Shown here one piece after another: positions 43,950 to 53,700 of a DNA stretch of 64,000 bases. Under the pieces are notes generated by a model. The model had not been told where the DNA came from and did no database searches. It saw only the letters and a program-made list of their open reading frames with translations. The position numbers and the translations under genes are program-made. Source of the DNA: Thermovirga sp. GTDB lineage: Bacteria > Synergistota > Synergistia > Synergistales > Thermovirgaceae. Every line of letters begins with the position of its first letter. Position 1 is the first letter of the stretch. The stretch covers positions 207,766 to 271,765 of the forward strand of contig NZ_JACDOB010000001.1 in assembly GCF_017656375.1 (NCBI RefSeq), given 5' to 3'.

Positions 43950-45227
43950 ATGCCAAATTACTCAGATTTTCTCTTCAACTTAAAGGGTAAAAACATTCTA
44001 GGGATCAATCCTCCTGTAAGGGATTTTGCTTTCTTCGACCTGTGGGCAAAACCATTGGGTCTTTTATACCTTTTAGACGAACTAAGGGCACTAGGAAATA
44101 ATGTTGAACTCATAGACTGTATCTTTGAAGCCCCAGATAAACCTAAAGGATTCGGAAGACAAATTCCTAAGAGAACTCAAATAACAAAACCCGCACCCTA
44201 CGCTTCTATACCCAGGAAGTATTATCACTTTGGGTTAGATGAAGATAGCTTTGTAAAAAGGCTTGTGGGAATACAAAAGCCAGATATCATTCTGGTCACC
44301 TCAATAATGACCTATTGGTACCCTGGAGTAACATGGGCTATAAATCTAATAAAGAAAGTTTTTCCCAAAACGCCAGTAATGCTTGGAGGCATATATCCTC
44401 GCTTGTGTCCTGATCATGCAGAACTTTCAGGCGCAGATATGGTTCAAACTACTCCCTTACCCCTGAAGTTCGAAAAACCAGCAATGGATCTGTATAAAAA
44501 CCCAGGTTATGCTGTTACCCTTACTTCTTTAGGGTGTCCATTAAGGTGTAAATATTGTGCCTCGTCAATACTTTGGCCAAAACATTCAAAAAGGAACATA
44601 GAGAATATAATATCAGAGATTCAATGGCAACAAAGCCTAGGGAACATAGAAGATGTGGCATTCTACGATGATGCCCTATTGGTGGGTAAGGAAAAACACT
44701 TCTACCCTTTATGCAACAGATTAAAGGAAACATTACCTTCTTTGAGATATCACACACCCAATGGACTTCATGTACGACTTATAGATAAAACTTGTGCCCA
44801 GCACTTAAAAAGAACCGGGTTCAAAACCATAAGGCTCAGCTTGGAAGGTATAGATGAAGCTTTACGACAAGCAGATTCTGCTAAAGCAGATGAGATATCT
44901 TTTGCACATGCGATAGAAAACCTTTTATCAGCCGGCTTTAAAAACGAAGACCTAGAAACTTATATACTTATTGGTATTCCCGGGCAAACGATAAAAGACA
45001 TAGAAAAGACGATAGCTTTTGCCCATTCTCTAGGGGTAAAAGTCAAAACAGCCCAGTTTTCACCTATACCCTATACTCCTTTGTTCGAAAAAGCAGCACA
45101 AATAGCACCAGGAATAAAAGAAGAGCCTCTCTTACACAATAACACCGTATTTTGCACTTACATATCGAAGATCATGACTCCTGAACAACTACAGTACATA
45201 AAAGCCCTAGCCCGCAACAATTCATAA
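43950..45227 (+). CDS. Cobalamin-binding-type radical SAM protein
   Basis: 425 residues. An N-terminal B12-binding-like fold (about 20-175: LDELRALGNNVELIDCIF, PDIILVTSIMTYWYPGV, MLGGIYPRLCPDHAE) is followed by a radical SAM domain with CPLRCKYC (about 199-206, CxxxCxxC), FYDDALLVG and LSLEGIDEALRQAD. The loop lacks the DxHxxG motif of the tight B12 ligand, so cobalamin binding may be weak or lost. The start has no clear ribosome site. It lies 73 bases after the regulator gene. The substrate is unknown. Confidence 0.75.
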   Translation: MPNYSDFLFNLKGKNILGINPPVRDFAFFDLWAKPLGLLYLLDELRALGNNVELIDCIFEAPDKPKGFGRQIPKRTQITKPAPYASIPRKYYHFGLDEDSFVKRLVGIQKPDIILVTSIMTYWYPGVTWAINLIKKVFPKTPVMLGGIYPRLCPDHAELSGADMVQTTPLPLKFEKPAMDLYKNPGYAVTLTSLGCPLRCKYCASSILWPKHSKRNIENIISEIQWQQSLGNIEDVAFYDDALLVGKEKHFYPLCNRLKETLPSLRYHTPNGLHVRLIDKTCAQHLKRTGFKTIRLSLEGIDEALRQADSAKADEISFAHAIENLLSAGFKNEDLETYILIGIPGQTIKDIEKTIAFAHSLGVKVKTAQFSPIPYTPLFEKAAQIAPGIKEEPLLHNNTVFCTYISKIMTPEQLQYIKALARNNS

Positions 45228-45232
45228 AAAGC

Positions 45233-45262
45233 AAGGGGATAAAACCTAAGCTTTATCCCCTT
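45233..45262 (+). terminator. Terminator of the radical SAM gene
   Basis: Perfect arms AAGGGGATAAA and TTTATCCCCTT directly after the stop. Both strands carry short T-runs, so it may also end the tRNA transcript coming from the right. Confidence 0.7.
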
Positions 45263-45274
45263 TACTTATCAAAA

Positions 45275-45351
45275 TGGCGCGCCGGACAGGATTCGAACCC
45301 GTAACCTTCGGATCCGTAGTCCGATGCTCTATCCAGTTGAGCTACCGGCGC
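45275..45351 (-). tRNA. tRNA-Arg (anticodon ACG, read as ICG), CCA encoded
   Basis: Acceptor GCGCCGG/CCGGCGC, D-arm GCTCAACTGGATAGAGC, anticodon stem TCGGA/TCCGA with loop CTACGGA (anticodon ACG), T-arm ACGGGTTCGAATCCTGT, discriminator G and encoded CCA. It is the substrate of TadA encoded at 36359-36883. Confidence 0.96.
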
Positions 45352-45367
45352 GTTTGCTTGCTTAAAA

Positions 45368-45461
45368 TGGCGGTGGGACAGGGATTCGAACCCTGGAGGG
45401 AGGTTTCAGCCCCCCTACTCGCTTAGCAGGCGAGTGCCTTCAGCCTCTCGGCCACCCCACC
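45368..45461 (-). tRNA. tRNA-Ser (anticodon GCT), CCA encoded
   Basis: Acceptor GGTGGGG/TCCCACC, anticodon stem CTCGC/GCGAG with loop CTGCTAA (anticodon GCT), long variable arm, T-loop TTCGAAT, discriminator G and encoded CCA. It lies 16 bases upstream of tRNA-Arg in the same transcript. Confidence 0.96.
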
Positions 45462-45510
45462 GAGACCGAATATCATGCGCGCTCTATTCTATGCATCGTA
45501 GGCTACTATG

Positions 45511-46587
45511 TCAAGAATCAGTCGAAGTTTTTTCCTCTGTGTTTCCTTCGATGTTATCACCAGAAGGTTGAGCATCATCTGAAGAAACCTCTGCTGGAGG
45601 CGTAAAATATTGTTCATCCACTATCTGTATATCAGCTCTGCTCAAAAGATTAGCAAGATACTCTTGTTCCGCTTGCTGCCTCTTTTCATTCTTCAAAATA
45701 CCTACAACATCATCTTTTACTTCATCATACGAAAGCACTCTGGCGGGTTCCTTCTTTTTCTTTATGAGCACAAGGTAATCATTCTCTCCAATCTTCTGAG
45801 GACCGCCAATCTCACCCAACTCCAAATCCGCAAAGGCTTTAAGGCTTCCAGCAAAATCACTGGAAGATACAAACACAGGTTTTTCTGCTTCAGTGGAATT
45901 TGTCAGACTGTTTTTAACTTCAGATAGTGCGTTATCCCAACTAATCTTATCCGACAACAACTCTCTAAATTTTCTAGCCGCATCCTCATCTTTAAACCTT
46001 GCATATATAACCTCGTATCCTTCTGGCTTTTTGAAAAAGTAATCCTTGGTCTTTTCATAGAAATCTTTGACTTCTTCTTCAGATATTTCCACATTAGAAG
46101 TTGACTCTGTAATCAATTTTTGTTGAGCTAATCTTTCGCGAAGCTCCTTCTTTAAGTCTTCCATTTTGATGTTGTTATTTTGCATGTAAGCCATAAATGC
46201 TTCTTTAGTCGTGAAACCTTTCTCTATACGTTTCACAGCCTCATTAATTTCTTGTTCGTCAACTGTAATGTTTTTCGCCTTAACTTCCTTTTGCAATTCT
46301 TGATATATGGCTATATTGTTAAGCACGCTCTTTCTCATTCCAGCTATATGTTTTGGATCAAGCTCCTCTACATTCATACTCTCTGCCATATTCCTTATTG
46401 CCTTATCTATTTGGGAGCGCATAACCTTCTCGCCATTGACTTTTGCCACTACATAATCTCCTTCTGCAGAGGGCCTGCCTCCTCTAGTTCCTCTCGCAAT
46501 GTACATAGTCACCAAAGATAAAACAAACACTATCACAACAACCAACATTATGCTTTTAGTTTTCGTTCTCAGTGAGCGCATTACCAC
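45511..46587 (-). CDS. SurA-like/PpiC-type peptidyl-prolyl isomerase, membrane-anchored
   Basis: About 358 residues. One N-terminal helix (IMLVVVIVFVLSLVTMYIA) anchors the protein in the inner membrane. The SurA-N-like region (VAKVNGEKVMRSQIDKAI onward, coiled and charged, about 50-200) is followed by a parvulin-like part with PVFVSSSDFAGSL and LGEIGGPQKIGENDYLVL, then an acidic low-complexity tail (SSDDAQPSGDNIEGN). The parvulin domain is divergent, so isomerase activity is uncertain. The start is a GTG ten bases after AAGGAGG; a TTG or ATG nearby are alternatives. It would assist outer-membrane protein folding. Confidence 0.75.
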   Translation of the reverse strand: MVMRSLRTKTKSIMLVVVIVFVLSLVTMYIARGTRGGRPSAEGDYVVAKVNGEKVMRSQIDKAIRNMAESMNVEELDPKHIAGMRKSVLNNIAIYQELQKEVKAKNITVDEQEINEAVKRIEKGFTTKEAFMAYMQNNNIKMEDLKKELRERLAQQKLITESTSNVEISEEEVKDFYEKTKDYFFKKPEGYEVIYARFKDEDAARKFRELLSDKISWDNALSEVKNSLTNSTEAEKPVFVSSSDFAGSLKAFADLELGEIGGPQKIGENDYLVLIKKKKEPARVLSYDEVKDDVVGILKNEKRQQAEQEYLANLLSRADIQIVDEQYFTPPAEVSSDDAQPSGDNIEGNTEEKTSTDS

Positions 46588-46733
46588 TATCAATCGTCCT
46601 CCTTCTTCTCTATCGCGCCGGCCTTTTTGGGCAGCGAATCTAATGATAAGTAGATAATCCTTAGCTGTCAAAGAGTTTATTCTTTTCTAACTCGTTTTCC
46701 GCAAGCTCACATAGCTTAAGTGCACATTTTGTA

Positions 46734-49295
46734 TTATATTTCGGCAAAAGACCTCCCCGTCTTTGTCTCTACCTTGAGGGGCACATCAAGAGTCACAACC
46801 CCCTCCATACACTCTTTAAGGATTTCTATAACATCGACCAGTGAGTCTTCCTTGCATTCACACACAAGGGAATCGTGTATTTGAAGAACCAAAAATACAT
46901 CTTTTCCATAGTCCCTAAGAGCCTTATCAAGCCTAATCATGGCCAATTTTGCAATATCAGCAGCAGTACCTTGGATAGGAGTATTTATGGCAACTCTCTC
47001 CAGAGCGTTACCCCCTCTTCCGCCAATTGTTCCCACTTCTTTCAAAGGCCTTATCCTTCCGAAAAGAGTTCTCGTCATTCCCTCATCTTTTGCCTTAGCA
47101 GCACTTTCTTCTAAATATCCCTTTACGTTGGGGAAAGAATCAAAGTACCTTTTTATAAGTTCAGATGCTTCCTTTCTGCTAACCCCTAATCTCTTTGCAA
47201 GCCCATACTCCCCCATGCCATACAACAAGCCAAAATTTACCATCTTCGCCAAACGCCTCTGCTCATCGGAAGGAACGTTACTGTTCTCTCCAAATATCCA
47301 CCGAGCTGTTTCGCTATGTATGTCCTTTCCTTTTTCAAAAGCCTCAATCAACTTCTCTTCCTTTGACAAATGGGCTAAAACCCTTAACTCTATTTGGGAA
47401 TAATCCCCGGCAACGAAAACTCCTCTAGTTAAATGAGGAACCAGTGATTTCCTAAAAGCCTCAGCCCATTTGCCATACATGGGTAAATTTTGCAAATTAG
47501 GATCTCGGCTACTCAACCGTCCAGTACCAGTTGATGTCTGCTCCAAAGTTGTATGCACGCTGCCTGTCTCATTATCAATACTTCTGATTAAAGGTTGGAT
47601 AAATCCGCTAAGCAGTTTAGTCAACTCTCTATACTCTAGAGCCAAAAGAGGAACCCTATTATCCAGAGGCTTTATAGATGCAAGAGTTTCCAAAACTTCG
47701 CTATCTGTAGAATACCCTGTCTTAGTCTTTTTGACAGGTGGATACTTCAAATGTTCGAAAAGCAACCAGCTCATCTGTTTCGGTGAATTGAGATTCACTG
47801 GGGTATGGGCTATTCCCTCAATCTCATCATTTATTTTCCTTAATCTATGAGCCAGCTCGTTTTGCAGTTTCTCCAGTATGGATAGCTCAACTTTTATGCC
47901 TCTTTTTTCCATATGCGCTAAGACAGGAGCTAAAGGAATCTCTATGTTTCTAAAAACCTTCTTCAGTCCAAGAGATTCAATAAATGGTGATGCCTCTTTA
48001 TAAAAATCCAAAAGCCGCATAGCGTTTTCTTCAGGCTGCAATTTATCGTCAACAATTACCGGAAACTTATCAGGATGCAAAAGATATGAGGCTATTTTTG
48101 CGTCCCAAACATTATCATCTATCTCCCTCATTCTGCTTAAAGCGCAACAAAGTTCCTTGTATCCCCACAAAACTATAGTCTTATCCTGCCCTTCTTTTTG
48201 AAGAAGCTCAACAACCTCAGCAAAATCCTCACTACCGCCTTGCCAAACCTCTCCCAATTCAGAACACATATAGGCTTTTTTTACTTTGAATTTCTGAGGG
48301 TAGATTCCTTCTCCTTCCCAATAAAGGCCAAGAACCTTCCCTTTCAATACATCCTTCAAAGAGGCACTAACTAAAGCATGCCTAGTCTTTTGGCTTTCAG
48401 ATTCTTTAATTGGAGGCTCCATACTTTCTCCTATGAGCTTACTTCGCACAAGCCTCTCTGCTAATTTTTCCATCTCGAGCTTATCAAGTAATTCAATGAG
48501 TTCGGGCTTTGGTTTTTGAACTTCAATTTCCTCTATTTTCAACGGATTATCGAGCCTTAATCTAACCAATTCTCTGGACGCAAAAGCCTGTTCCTTATAT
48601 TCTAAGAGTTTTTTGCTTATTGAGCTTTTGATCTTATCTATTGAGCCATATATGCCCTCTAAATTTTTATACTCCTTCAAAAGATACCTAGCTGTCTTGT
48701 CTCCAACTCCTTTAACACCTGCGATGTTGTCTACCTTATCTCCGACCAGAGCAAGATAATCCGGGAAAGAACTTGGGGGAAAGCCATACTCCTCTAAAAA
48801 CACACTCTTGTCGTATTCTTTAAAAGTACTCACCCCTTTGTGCGGTCTTATAATTTTTACACCTTCTTCAAGTACCTGAAAAATATCTTTATCTGCTGTA
48901 AGGATAATGACATTGTAGCCAGCCCTTGAGGCATGCAAGGCAGTAGCAGCTATAACATCATCAGCTTCTATACCTTCTTGTATTACCACCTTCAATCCCA
49001 GATAATCTACAAGGTCCTTTATGTATGGCAACTGCTCTTTAAATGTCTCAGGAGTAGGTCTTCTTCCTTCTTTGTATTCCTTAAAAACCTCATGTCTAAA
49101 GGTTGGAGCTGCGGCATCAAACACCACACCAACATACCTTGGCAAAATGTCGCCCATGATCCTGACAAGCATGTTGGCAAAACCCAAAATGGCATTGGTA
49201 GGGATACCACTCTTTGTGTTTAGCTCCGGCAAAGCGTAAAAGGCCCTATAGGCAAGGCCATGACCATCAACAAGTAAAACCACATTTCCTTCCAA
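46734..49295 (-). CDS. polA: DNA polymerase I
   Basis: Repair and Okazaki-fragment polymerase, 853 aa. The N-terminal 5'-3' exonuclease (LLVDGHGLAYRAFYAL, EADDVIA, GDKVDNIAGVKGVG) and the C-terminal family A polymerase (DYSQIELRVLAHLS, RRLAKMVNFGLLYG, QIHDSLVCE) are intact. The middle domain has none of the DxE/D residues of a working 3'-5' exonuclease, as in Taq polymerase. A TTG start at 49295 is preferred since AAAGGAG lies eight bases upstream; a GTG nine bases earlier overlaps the ribosome site. Confidence 0.95.
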   Translation of the reverse strand: MEGNVVLLVDGHGLAYRAFYALPELNTKSGIPTNAILGFANMLVRIMGDILPRYVGVVFDAAAPTFRHEVFKEYKEGRRPTPETFKEQLPYIKDLVDYLGLKVVIQEGIEADDVIAATALHASRAGYNVIILTADKDIFQVLEEGVKIIRPHKGVSTFKEYDKSVFLEEYGFPPSSFPDYLALVGDKVDNIAGVKGVGDKTARYLLKEYKNLEGIYGSIDKIKSSISKKLLEYKEQAFASRELVRLRLDNPLKIEEIEVQKPKPELIELLDKLEMEKLAERLVRSKLIGESMEPPIKESESQKTRHALVSASLKDVLKGKVLGLYWEGEGIYPQKFKVKKAYMCSELGEVWQGGSEDFAEVVELLQKEGQDKTIVLWGYKELCCALSRMREIDDNVWDAKIASYLLHPDKFPVIVDDKLQPEENAMRLLDFYKEASPFIESLGLKKVFRNIEIPLAPVLAHMEKRGIKVELSILEKLQNELAHRLRKINDEIEGIAHTPVNLNSPKQMSWLLFEHLKYPPVKKTKTGYSTDSEVLETLASIKPLDNRVPLLALEYRELTKLLSGFIQPLIRSIDNETGSVHTTLEQTSTGTGRLSSRDPNLQNLPMYGKWAEAFRKSLVPHLTRGVFVAGDYSQIELRVLAHLSKEEKLIEAFEKGKDIHSETARWIFGENSNVPSDEQRRLAKMVNFGLLYGMGEYGLAKRLGVSRKEASELIKRYFDSFPNVKGYLEESAAKAKDEGMTRTLFGRIRPLKEVGTIGGRGGNALERVAINTPIQGTAADIAKLAMIRLDKALRDYGKDVFLVLQIHDSLVCECKEDSLVDVIEILKECMEGVVTLDVPLKVETKTGRSFAEI

Positions 49296-49401
49296 TAAAC
49301 TCACTCCTTTGCTATATTTACAAGGATATAATACTATCTTTTAAGAGAAAACCGTTAAATTGCCAATCTTAAAAGTCAAATCATCTGAAAGGGTGGGTTT
49401 C

Positions 49402-50715
49402 ATGGAAGAGAAAGTACGAGTCAGGTTCGCTCCTAGCCCTACTGGAGCCCTACATATTGGCGGCGCTCATACGGCGCTTTTCAACTGGCTTTGGGCAAGG
49501 AAGAATAATGGTGTCTTCGTGTTGAGGATAGAGGACACTGACAGAGAAAGATCTACAAAAGCTTTCGAGGAAACCATTCTTAAGGGAATGGAATGGTTGG
49601 GGCTGGATTGGGATGAAGGCCCTGACATAGGAGGCCCTAAAGGACCTTATAGGCAATCAGAGAGAAATGATATTTACCATGAATATGCCGAAAAACTTCT
49701 AAAAGAAGGTCTCGCTTATAGGGAAGGACCAGCTGTAATATTTAAAGTCCCCAAAGGGTTGACTCTTGGATTCGATGATATCGTATACGGCAGGATAGAA
49801 ATGGAAAGTGACACTCTAAAAGATATAGTTCTAATCAAGAGCGATGGTTCTCCCACATATAACTTTGCAGTTGTTGTGGATGATTACACTATGGGGATAA
49901 ACTACGTCATTCGGGGCGAAGATCATATCTCCAACACACCTAAACAGGTATTGTTGTATCAAAGCTTGAATTGGCCGTTACCGCGTTTCGCTCATCTGCC
50001 TATGATATTAGGAAAAGATAAGAAAAAACTGTCCAAAAGGCACGGAGCCACTAGCGTATACGAATACCGAAACATGGGCTACTTACCAGAAGCACTGTTT
50101 AACTATTTTGCTCTGCTGGGATGGTCTCCTGGCGACGATAGGGAGATATTTACCAAGGAAGAGGCCATAAAGCTCTTTGACTTGAAACGAGTAACAAAGA
50201 GGGCTGCGGTCTTTGATATGGAAAAATTGAATCACATAAATCAGGAGCACATCTACCTTCTTGACCCTTACAAACGAGTGGAGCTAGTAACACCCTTCTG
50301 GAAAGAACTAGGTTTAGATGTAGAGCGTCATGATAAGGAGTACCTCGCAAAGGCTCTTGAGCTCCTCGGAGGGAGAGGACAAACCTTGAAAGAGGTTGCA
50401 GAATACAGTGATTACCTTTTGGATTTCGAAGTGGTTAAGGAAAGATATGATGGGAAAGACCTTACAGAAAGCCAAAAAGATATACTGAAGGAATTCTGCA
50501 GGGAACTTGTCAATACGGACGAATGGGATGCCATGAAGATGGCAAAGTTTGCCAAAAGCTGGGCATCACAAAAAGGAGTAAAAATGAAAGACGTGGCAAT
50601 GCCACTAAGATGGGCATTAACTGGACGTAAAGTAAGCCCTGGCATATTTGAGGTAATAGCCTTCTTCGGCAGGGAAGAGACTAAATCAAGGCTCTCCTAT
50701 TACGGCCTGCTTTAA
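49402..50715 (+). CDS. gltX: Glutamyl-tRNA synthetase
   Basis: Class I synthetase, 437 aa from the ATG at 49402. RFAPSPTGALHIGGAHTAL (the HIGH region, HIGG), RIEDTDRERST, GDDREI and the KMSKS equivalent KKLSKRHG (about 223-230) are intact. AAAGGGTGGG lies before this ATG; a TTG 42 bases earlier has none. It is shorter than the common 480-residue form, with a reduced C-terminal anticodon-binding region. No gatCAB is in the window, so discriminating or non-discriminating type is open. Confidence 0.94.
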   Translation: MEEKVRVRFAPSPTGALHIGGAHTALFNWLWARKNNGVFVLRIEDTDRERSTKAFEETILKGMEWLGLDWDEGPDIGGPKGPYRQSERNDIYHEYAEKLLKEGLAYREGPAVIFKVPKGLTLGFDDIVYGRIEMESDTLKDIVLIKSDGSPTYNFAVVVDDYTMGINYVIRGEDHISNTPKQVLLYQSLNWPLPRFAHLPMILGKDKKKLSKRHGATSVYEYRNMGYLPEALFNYFALLGWSPGDDREIFTKEEAIKLFDLKRVTKRAAVFDMEKLNHINQEHIYLLDPYKRVELVTPFWKELGLDVERHDKEYLAKALELLGGRGQTLKEVAEYSDYLLDFEVVKERYDGKDLTESQKDILKEFCRELVNTDEWDAMKMAKFAKSWASQKGVKMKDVAMPLRWALTGRKVSPGIFEVIAFFGREETKSRLSYYGLL

Positions 50716-50744
50716 ATTACTTAAGAACACATGCAAAAACAATA

Positions 50745-50783
50745 AAATGAGGGGCCCTTTGCTAAGCAAGGAGCCCCTCATTT
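50745..50783. terminator. Bidirectional terminator between gltX and mbhN
   Basis: Arms AAATGAGGGGC and GCCCCTCATTT flank a loop with TTGCTAAGCAA. It lies between convergent genes and serves both gltX and the hydrogenase operon. Confidence 0.85.
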
Positions 50784-50798
50784 ATTAAGCTACATTAC

Positions 50799-51452
50799 TT
50801 ACTTAGATTTAGGATGAATTGCCTTTACAGGACAAGCCTCAGCACATGCACCGCATCCTACACAGACATTTTCATCAATAACGTGCGGCTCCTTCAAATT
50901 GCCGCTTATAGCCTTAACGGGGCAAACGCGAGCGCACTTCGTACAACCTATGCATTTATCTTTGTCTATTTCATAGACGGTCTTCTGAGGTTGTTGTTCT
51001 TCTCCTCCACCGGCATCGCCTTCGTCCTTTTCTGAAGGTTTCTTCTTCGGTCCAGAATCTACGACAACTTGCTCTTTCCTATTGTATGAAGCAAACGCGA
51101 ACTCTTCAGTCATCCATATGCATTTTACAGGGCATATCTCAGTACATTGGGCGCAGAAGCAACATCTGTCCATATGGAACTCAACTTTCTTTTCTTCCTG
51201 ATTATAAGAAATAGCATGAGCAGGACATACCCTAATGCACATCTTACACCCTATACATGCATTCCTATCGTACCCGATCTTCCCCCTGAAGTTTTCGGGC
51301 ACAGGCACCGGAGGATTAAGCTCTACTTCTCCTGCTGCCGCAGCTTCCAGTGCCTCCGTTAAACTATCCGGCAAGTGAGCAGCGGGGAACGGATTAGTTG
51401 CCGGTTTTTCTGTCCATTGTCTAAGTATCTGAATTAACATTCTGTTCAGCAT
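50799..51452 (-). CDS. mbhN: Mbh hydrogenase ferredoxin-like subunit with four [4Fe-4S] motifs
   Basis: Electron-entry subunit of the group 4 hydrogenase, 217 aa. Four CxxCxxCxxxC motifs are seen: residues 66-76, a second with cysteines 97/100/103/107, a third at 167-177 and a fourth at 197-207. The first two match the usual NuoI/MbhN pair; a Pro/Glu/Gly-rich linker (about 135-157) joins a second bacterial-ferredoxin-like domain. Standard MbhN has only two clusters. It is the last gene of the 14-gene operon, 12 bases after mbhM. The extra domain would extend the electron wire, possibly to a further donor; that is inference. Confidence 0.88.
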   Translation of the reverse strand: MLNRMLIQILRQWTEKPATNPFPAAHLPDSLTEALEAAAAGEVELNPPVPVPENFRGKIGYDRNACIGCKMCIRVCPAHAISYNQEEKKVEFHMDRCCFCAQCTEICPVKCIWMTEEFAFASYNRKEQVVVDSGPKKKPSEKDEGDAGGGEEQQPQKTVYEIDKDKCIGCTKCARVCPVKAISGNLKEPHVIDENVCVGCGACAEACPVKAIHPKSK

Positions 51453-51464
51453 GGTGACACCACC

Positions 51465-52454
51465 TTAAAGAATAACATCTAGGGAAAGTAAGACCATTCC
51501 CGCCAGGGCCAAACCTGCAACCTGATACCAATATAAGCGAGAAGCCTGCCATATTTTAAGACGCCCGAAAGTCGTACGAATTACAGTAACACCCACCACC
51601 TGGACCAAGAATACTTTCACCCAGAAGAACAGAAAATCCACCACAAAGAACGCCATTCCTGAAAGATTAAGGATCCTTCCTAACGACCATGGGAAGAATA
51701 AGGAAACAACTACAGCACACATCGCCAGGGTCCTCAGAGAAAATGCCATCTTGAACATGGCCAGGTTTCTTCCTGAATACTCGCAGATCAAACCATCAAG
51801 TATCTCCGTTTTAGCTTCCGCTATATCCATAGGTACTTTGCCAGTTTCAGCTGGAACAACAAAGAGCAAGGTTACCAAAAGAGCAAGTATGCCAAATATT
51901 CCAGTCCATCCTGCCACACTCCAAATGGGCATAGCTACATACGTTTCCAAGCTGAAGGGGGCCCCAGGCATCCCCGTCCTATAGGCAAACCAAGCCATGG
52001 ATACCACAACCGTAGCTAAAGGAAGTTCATAGCTCATCATTAAAACCATCTCACGCTGGGCCCCAATATTGGCGTAAACAGAACCGCTAGCAAATCCGCC
52101 CACTGCCATCGCTACAGCTGAAAATCCCAGAAGGTACATTATTAAGATAAGATCTCCTTCTCCTCCAAGTATGGGAGGCAGTGATCCAATAGGCACGTAA
52201 AGAAAGACCATAAGAGCTGTAGCTGCCGCCACCCAAGGAGCCCCGTTAAAAGCCCAAGCCACGGCCCTCCTTGGAACTATATTTTCCTTCCCTAGAAGTT
52301 TCAGCACATCATAGAAAGGCTGAAATAAAGGGGGCCCAATTCTAAGCTGCATACGCGCATGAAAAATCCTATCTACCCCTTCAAACAACAGGGACAGGAG
52401 CGACGCAAAAACAAGAAGAGCCAACCCCGCCAAAATTTTAAATAGCAACATCAT
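51465..52454 (-). CDS. mbhM: Mbh hydrogenase membrane subunit (NuoH-like)
   Basis: Integral membrane protein of 329 aa that connects the hydrophilic arm to the ion-pumping subunits. FEGVDRIFHARMQLRIGPPLFQPFYDVLKLLGKE (in pieces near 25-58) is the NuoH/HycD signature with the conserved Arg/Gly/Pro, and the E-rich loop VPMDIAEAKTEILDGL (about 207-222) is conserved. About eight membrane helices are apparent. Its ATG overlaps the mbhL TGA. Confidence 0.93.
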   Translation of the reverse strand: MMLLFKILAGLALLVFASLLSLLFEGVDRIFHARMQLRIGPPLFQPFYDVLKLLGKENIVPRRAVAWAFNGAPWVAAATALMVFLYVPIGSLPPILGGEGDLILIMYLLGFSAVAMAVGGFASGSVYANIGAQREMVLMMSYELPLATVVVSMAWFAYRTGMPGAPFSLETYVAMPIWSVAGWTGIFGILALLVTLLFVVPAETGKVPMDIAEAKTEILDGLICEYSGRNLAMFKMAFSLRTLAMCAVVVSLFFPWSLGRILNLSGMAFFVVDFLFFWVKVFLVQVVGVTVIRTTFGRLKIWQASRLYWYQVAGLALAGMVLLSLDVIL

Positions 52455-53689
52455 GCTCCCATCAACCTCCTAGTCTTTTCCCTGCAGCTCTGCAAGAGTT
52501 CAGCACGAGTTACAACCTGCTTGCTTCCCTTACGAACATCAGTCACAAGCATCCTCTCCATGCAAGAGATACATGGGTCAATGCTATTTATAATCAATGG
52601 CGCATCAGCAACATCATTGCCCTTGAACATAATTGGCCATGACACCGCGTTAGAATAGGTAGGGGCTCTTACCTTCCACCAAGTAACGTTTTCTTCCCCA
52701 CCTGTGAGTTTAATGGCATGAGTATCATCACCTCTAGGTGCCTCAATGGAACACATACCAATACCATCAGCTTGTTTGAGGTAATTAAGAAGTTTAGGTA
52801 ATTTAGGTTCCCACATAAGGTCACCTTCTGGCAACCCATCTAGACATTTTTCAATTATGTCCAAAGATTGGTAAACCTCCAGAACTCTGACCAAAAATCT
52901 GTCGTAAACATCCCCATAAGCTTCGCCAGTATAATCCTGCGGAACCACCGGTTTAACGTCTAAGTCGGCATAAGCTTCATAAGGGGCAGACCACCGAAGA
53001 TCGACTCTTAAGCCGCTACCTCTGGCTGTTGGTCCTAATGCACAATGAGAAATAGCATCCTCTTTGGACAAAACCCCTACGTTTCTCATCCTAGCCAAAG
53101 CAACGGGATCATCAACTGCCACATTATAAAAGAAGGAAAATTCGCTCTTATAAAAAGCAATCATTTCTCTTAAAGCCTTTTCGACCTTTGGTGTTATATC
53201 CCTACGCACACCACCTACAGTGCCAGTTCCATAGTTAACTCTGTTACCTGTAAGAGCTTCAAGTACGTCCATTACTTTCTCTCTAAGGATCATCCCAAGA
53301 TGGAAGGCCGAATCATACCCAAAGGTATAGCAAGCCACCCCGGCCCACAAAATGTGAGAGTGTATACGCTCCAGTTCCAAAACGATAGTTCTGATGTATT
53401 GAGCTCTTGCCGGTACAGGAATTTTAGCGGCATCCTCCACGGCCCGCACAAATGCAACTATATGAGAAAAGGAACATATCCCACATATCCTTTCAGCCAG
53501 ATATATAACCTGTATAGGGTTTCTCTCTCTGGCCATAAATTCAATACCTCTATGTATAGCACCAGGCCTGATGGTTGCATTCACAATCCGCTCACCATCA
53601 ACATCCAGCCAAGCTGTGATAGGTTCCTTCAAACCTACGTGAACAGGCCCTATAGGCACCTTGTATGTTTTTCCTGCTCCTATAGCCAT
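52451..53689 (-). CDS. mbhL: NiFe hydrogenase large (catalytic) subunit, group 4d type
   Basis: 412 aa. Both NiFe-ligand motifs are intact: RICGICSFSH (L1, Cys69 and Cys72) and DPCISCMER (L2, Cys373 and Cys376), so this is a true hydrogenase and not a NuoD-type or Mbx protein that has lost them. The core starts GPVHVGLKEP. A tail of about 36 residues follows the last Cys, as expected of a precursor cut by a maturation protease. It follows mbhK by 11 bases and needs HypA/B, found in the window. Confidence 0.95.
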   Translation of the reverse strand: MAIGAGKTYKVPIGPVHVGLKEPITAWLDVDGERIVNATIRPGAIHRGIEFMARERNPIQVIYLAERICGICSFSHIVAFVRAVEDAAKIPVPARAQYIRTIVLELERIHSHILWAGVACYTFGYDSAFHLGMILREKVMDVLEALTGNRVNYGTGTVGGVRRDITPKVEKALREMIAFYKSEFSFFYNVAVDDPVALARMRNVGVLSKEDAISHCALGPTARGSGLRVDLRWSAPYEAYADLDVKPVVPQDYTGEAYGDVYDRFLVRVLEVYQSLDIIEKCLDGLPEGDLMWEPKLPKLLNYLKQADGIGMCSIEAPRGDDTHAIKLTGGEENVTWWKVRAPTYSNAVSWPIMFKGNDVADAPLIINSIDPCISCMERMLVTDVRKGSKQVVTRAELLQSCREKTRRLMGA

Positions 53690-53700
53690 ATGGGCACCCC

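Noticed and set aside
46939..47403. A 154-residue plus-strand frame
   Set aside because: It is antisense to the polymerase domain of polA and has no start signal.
49360..49401. TTG start for gltX 42 bases upstream
   Set aside because: No ribosome site precedes it, whereas the ATG at 49402 has one and aligns with the family N-terminus.
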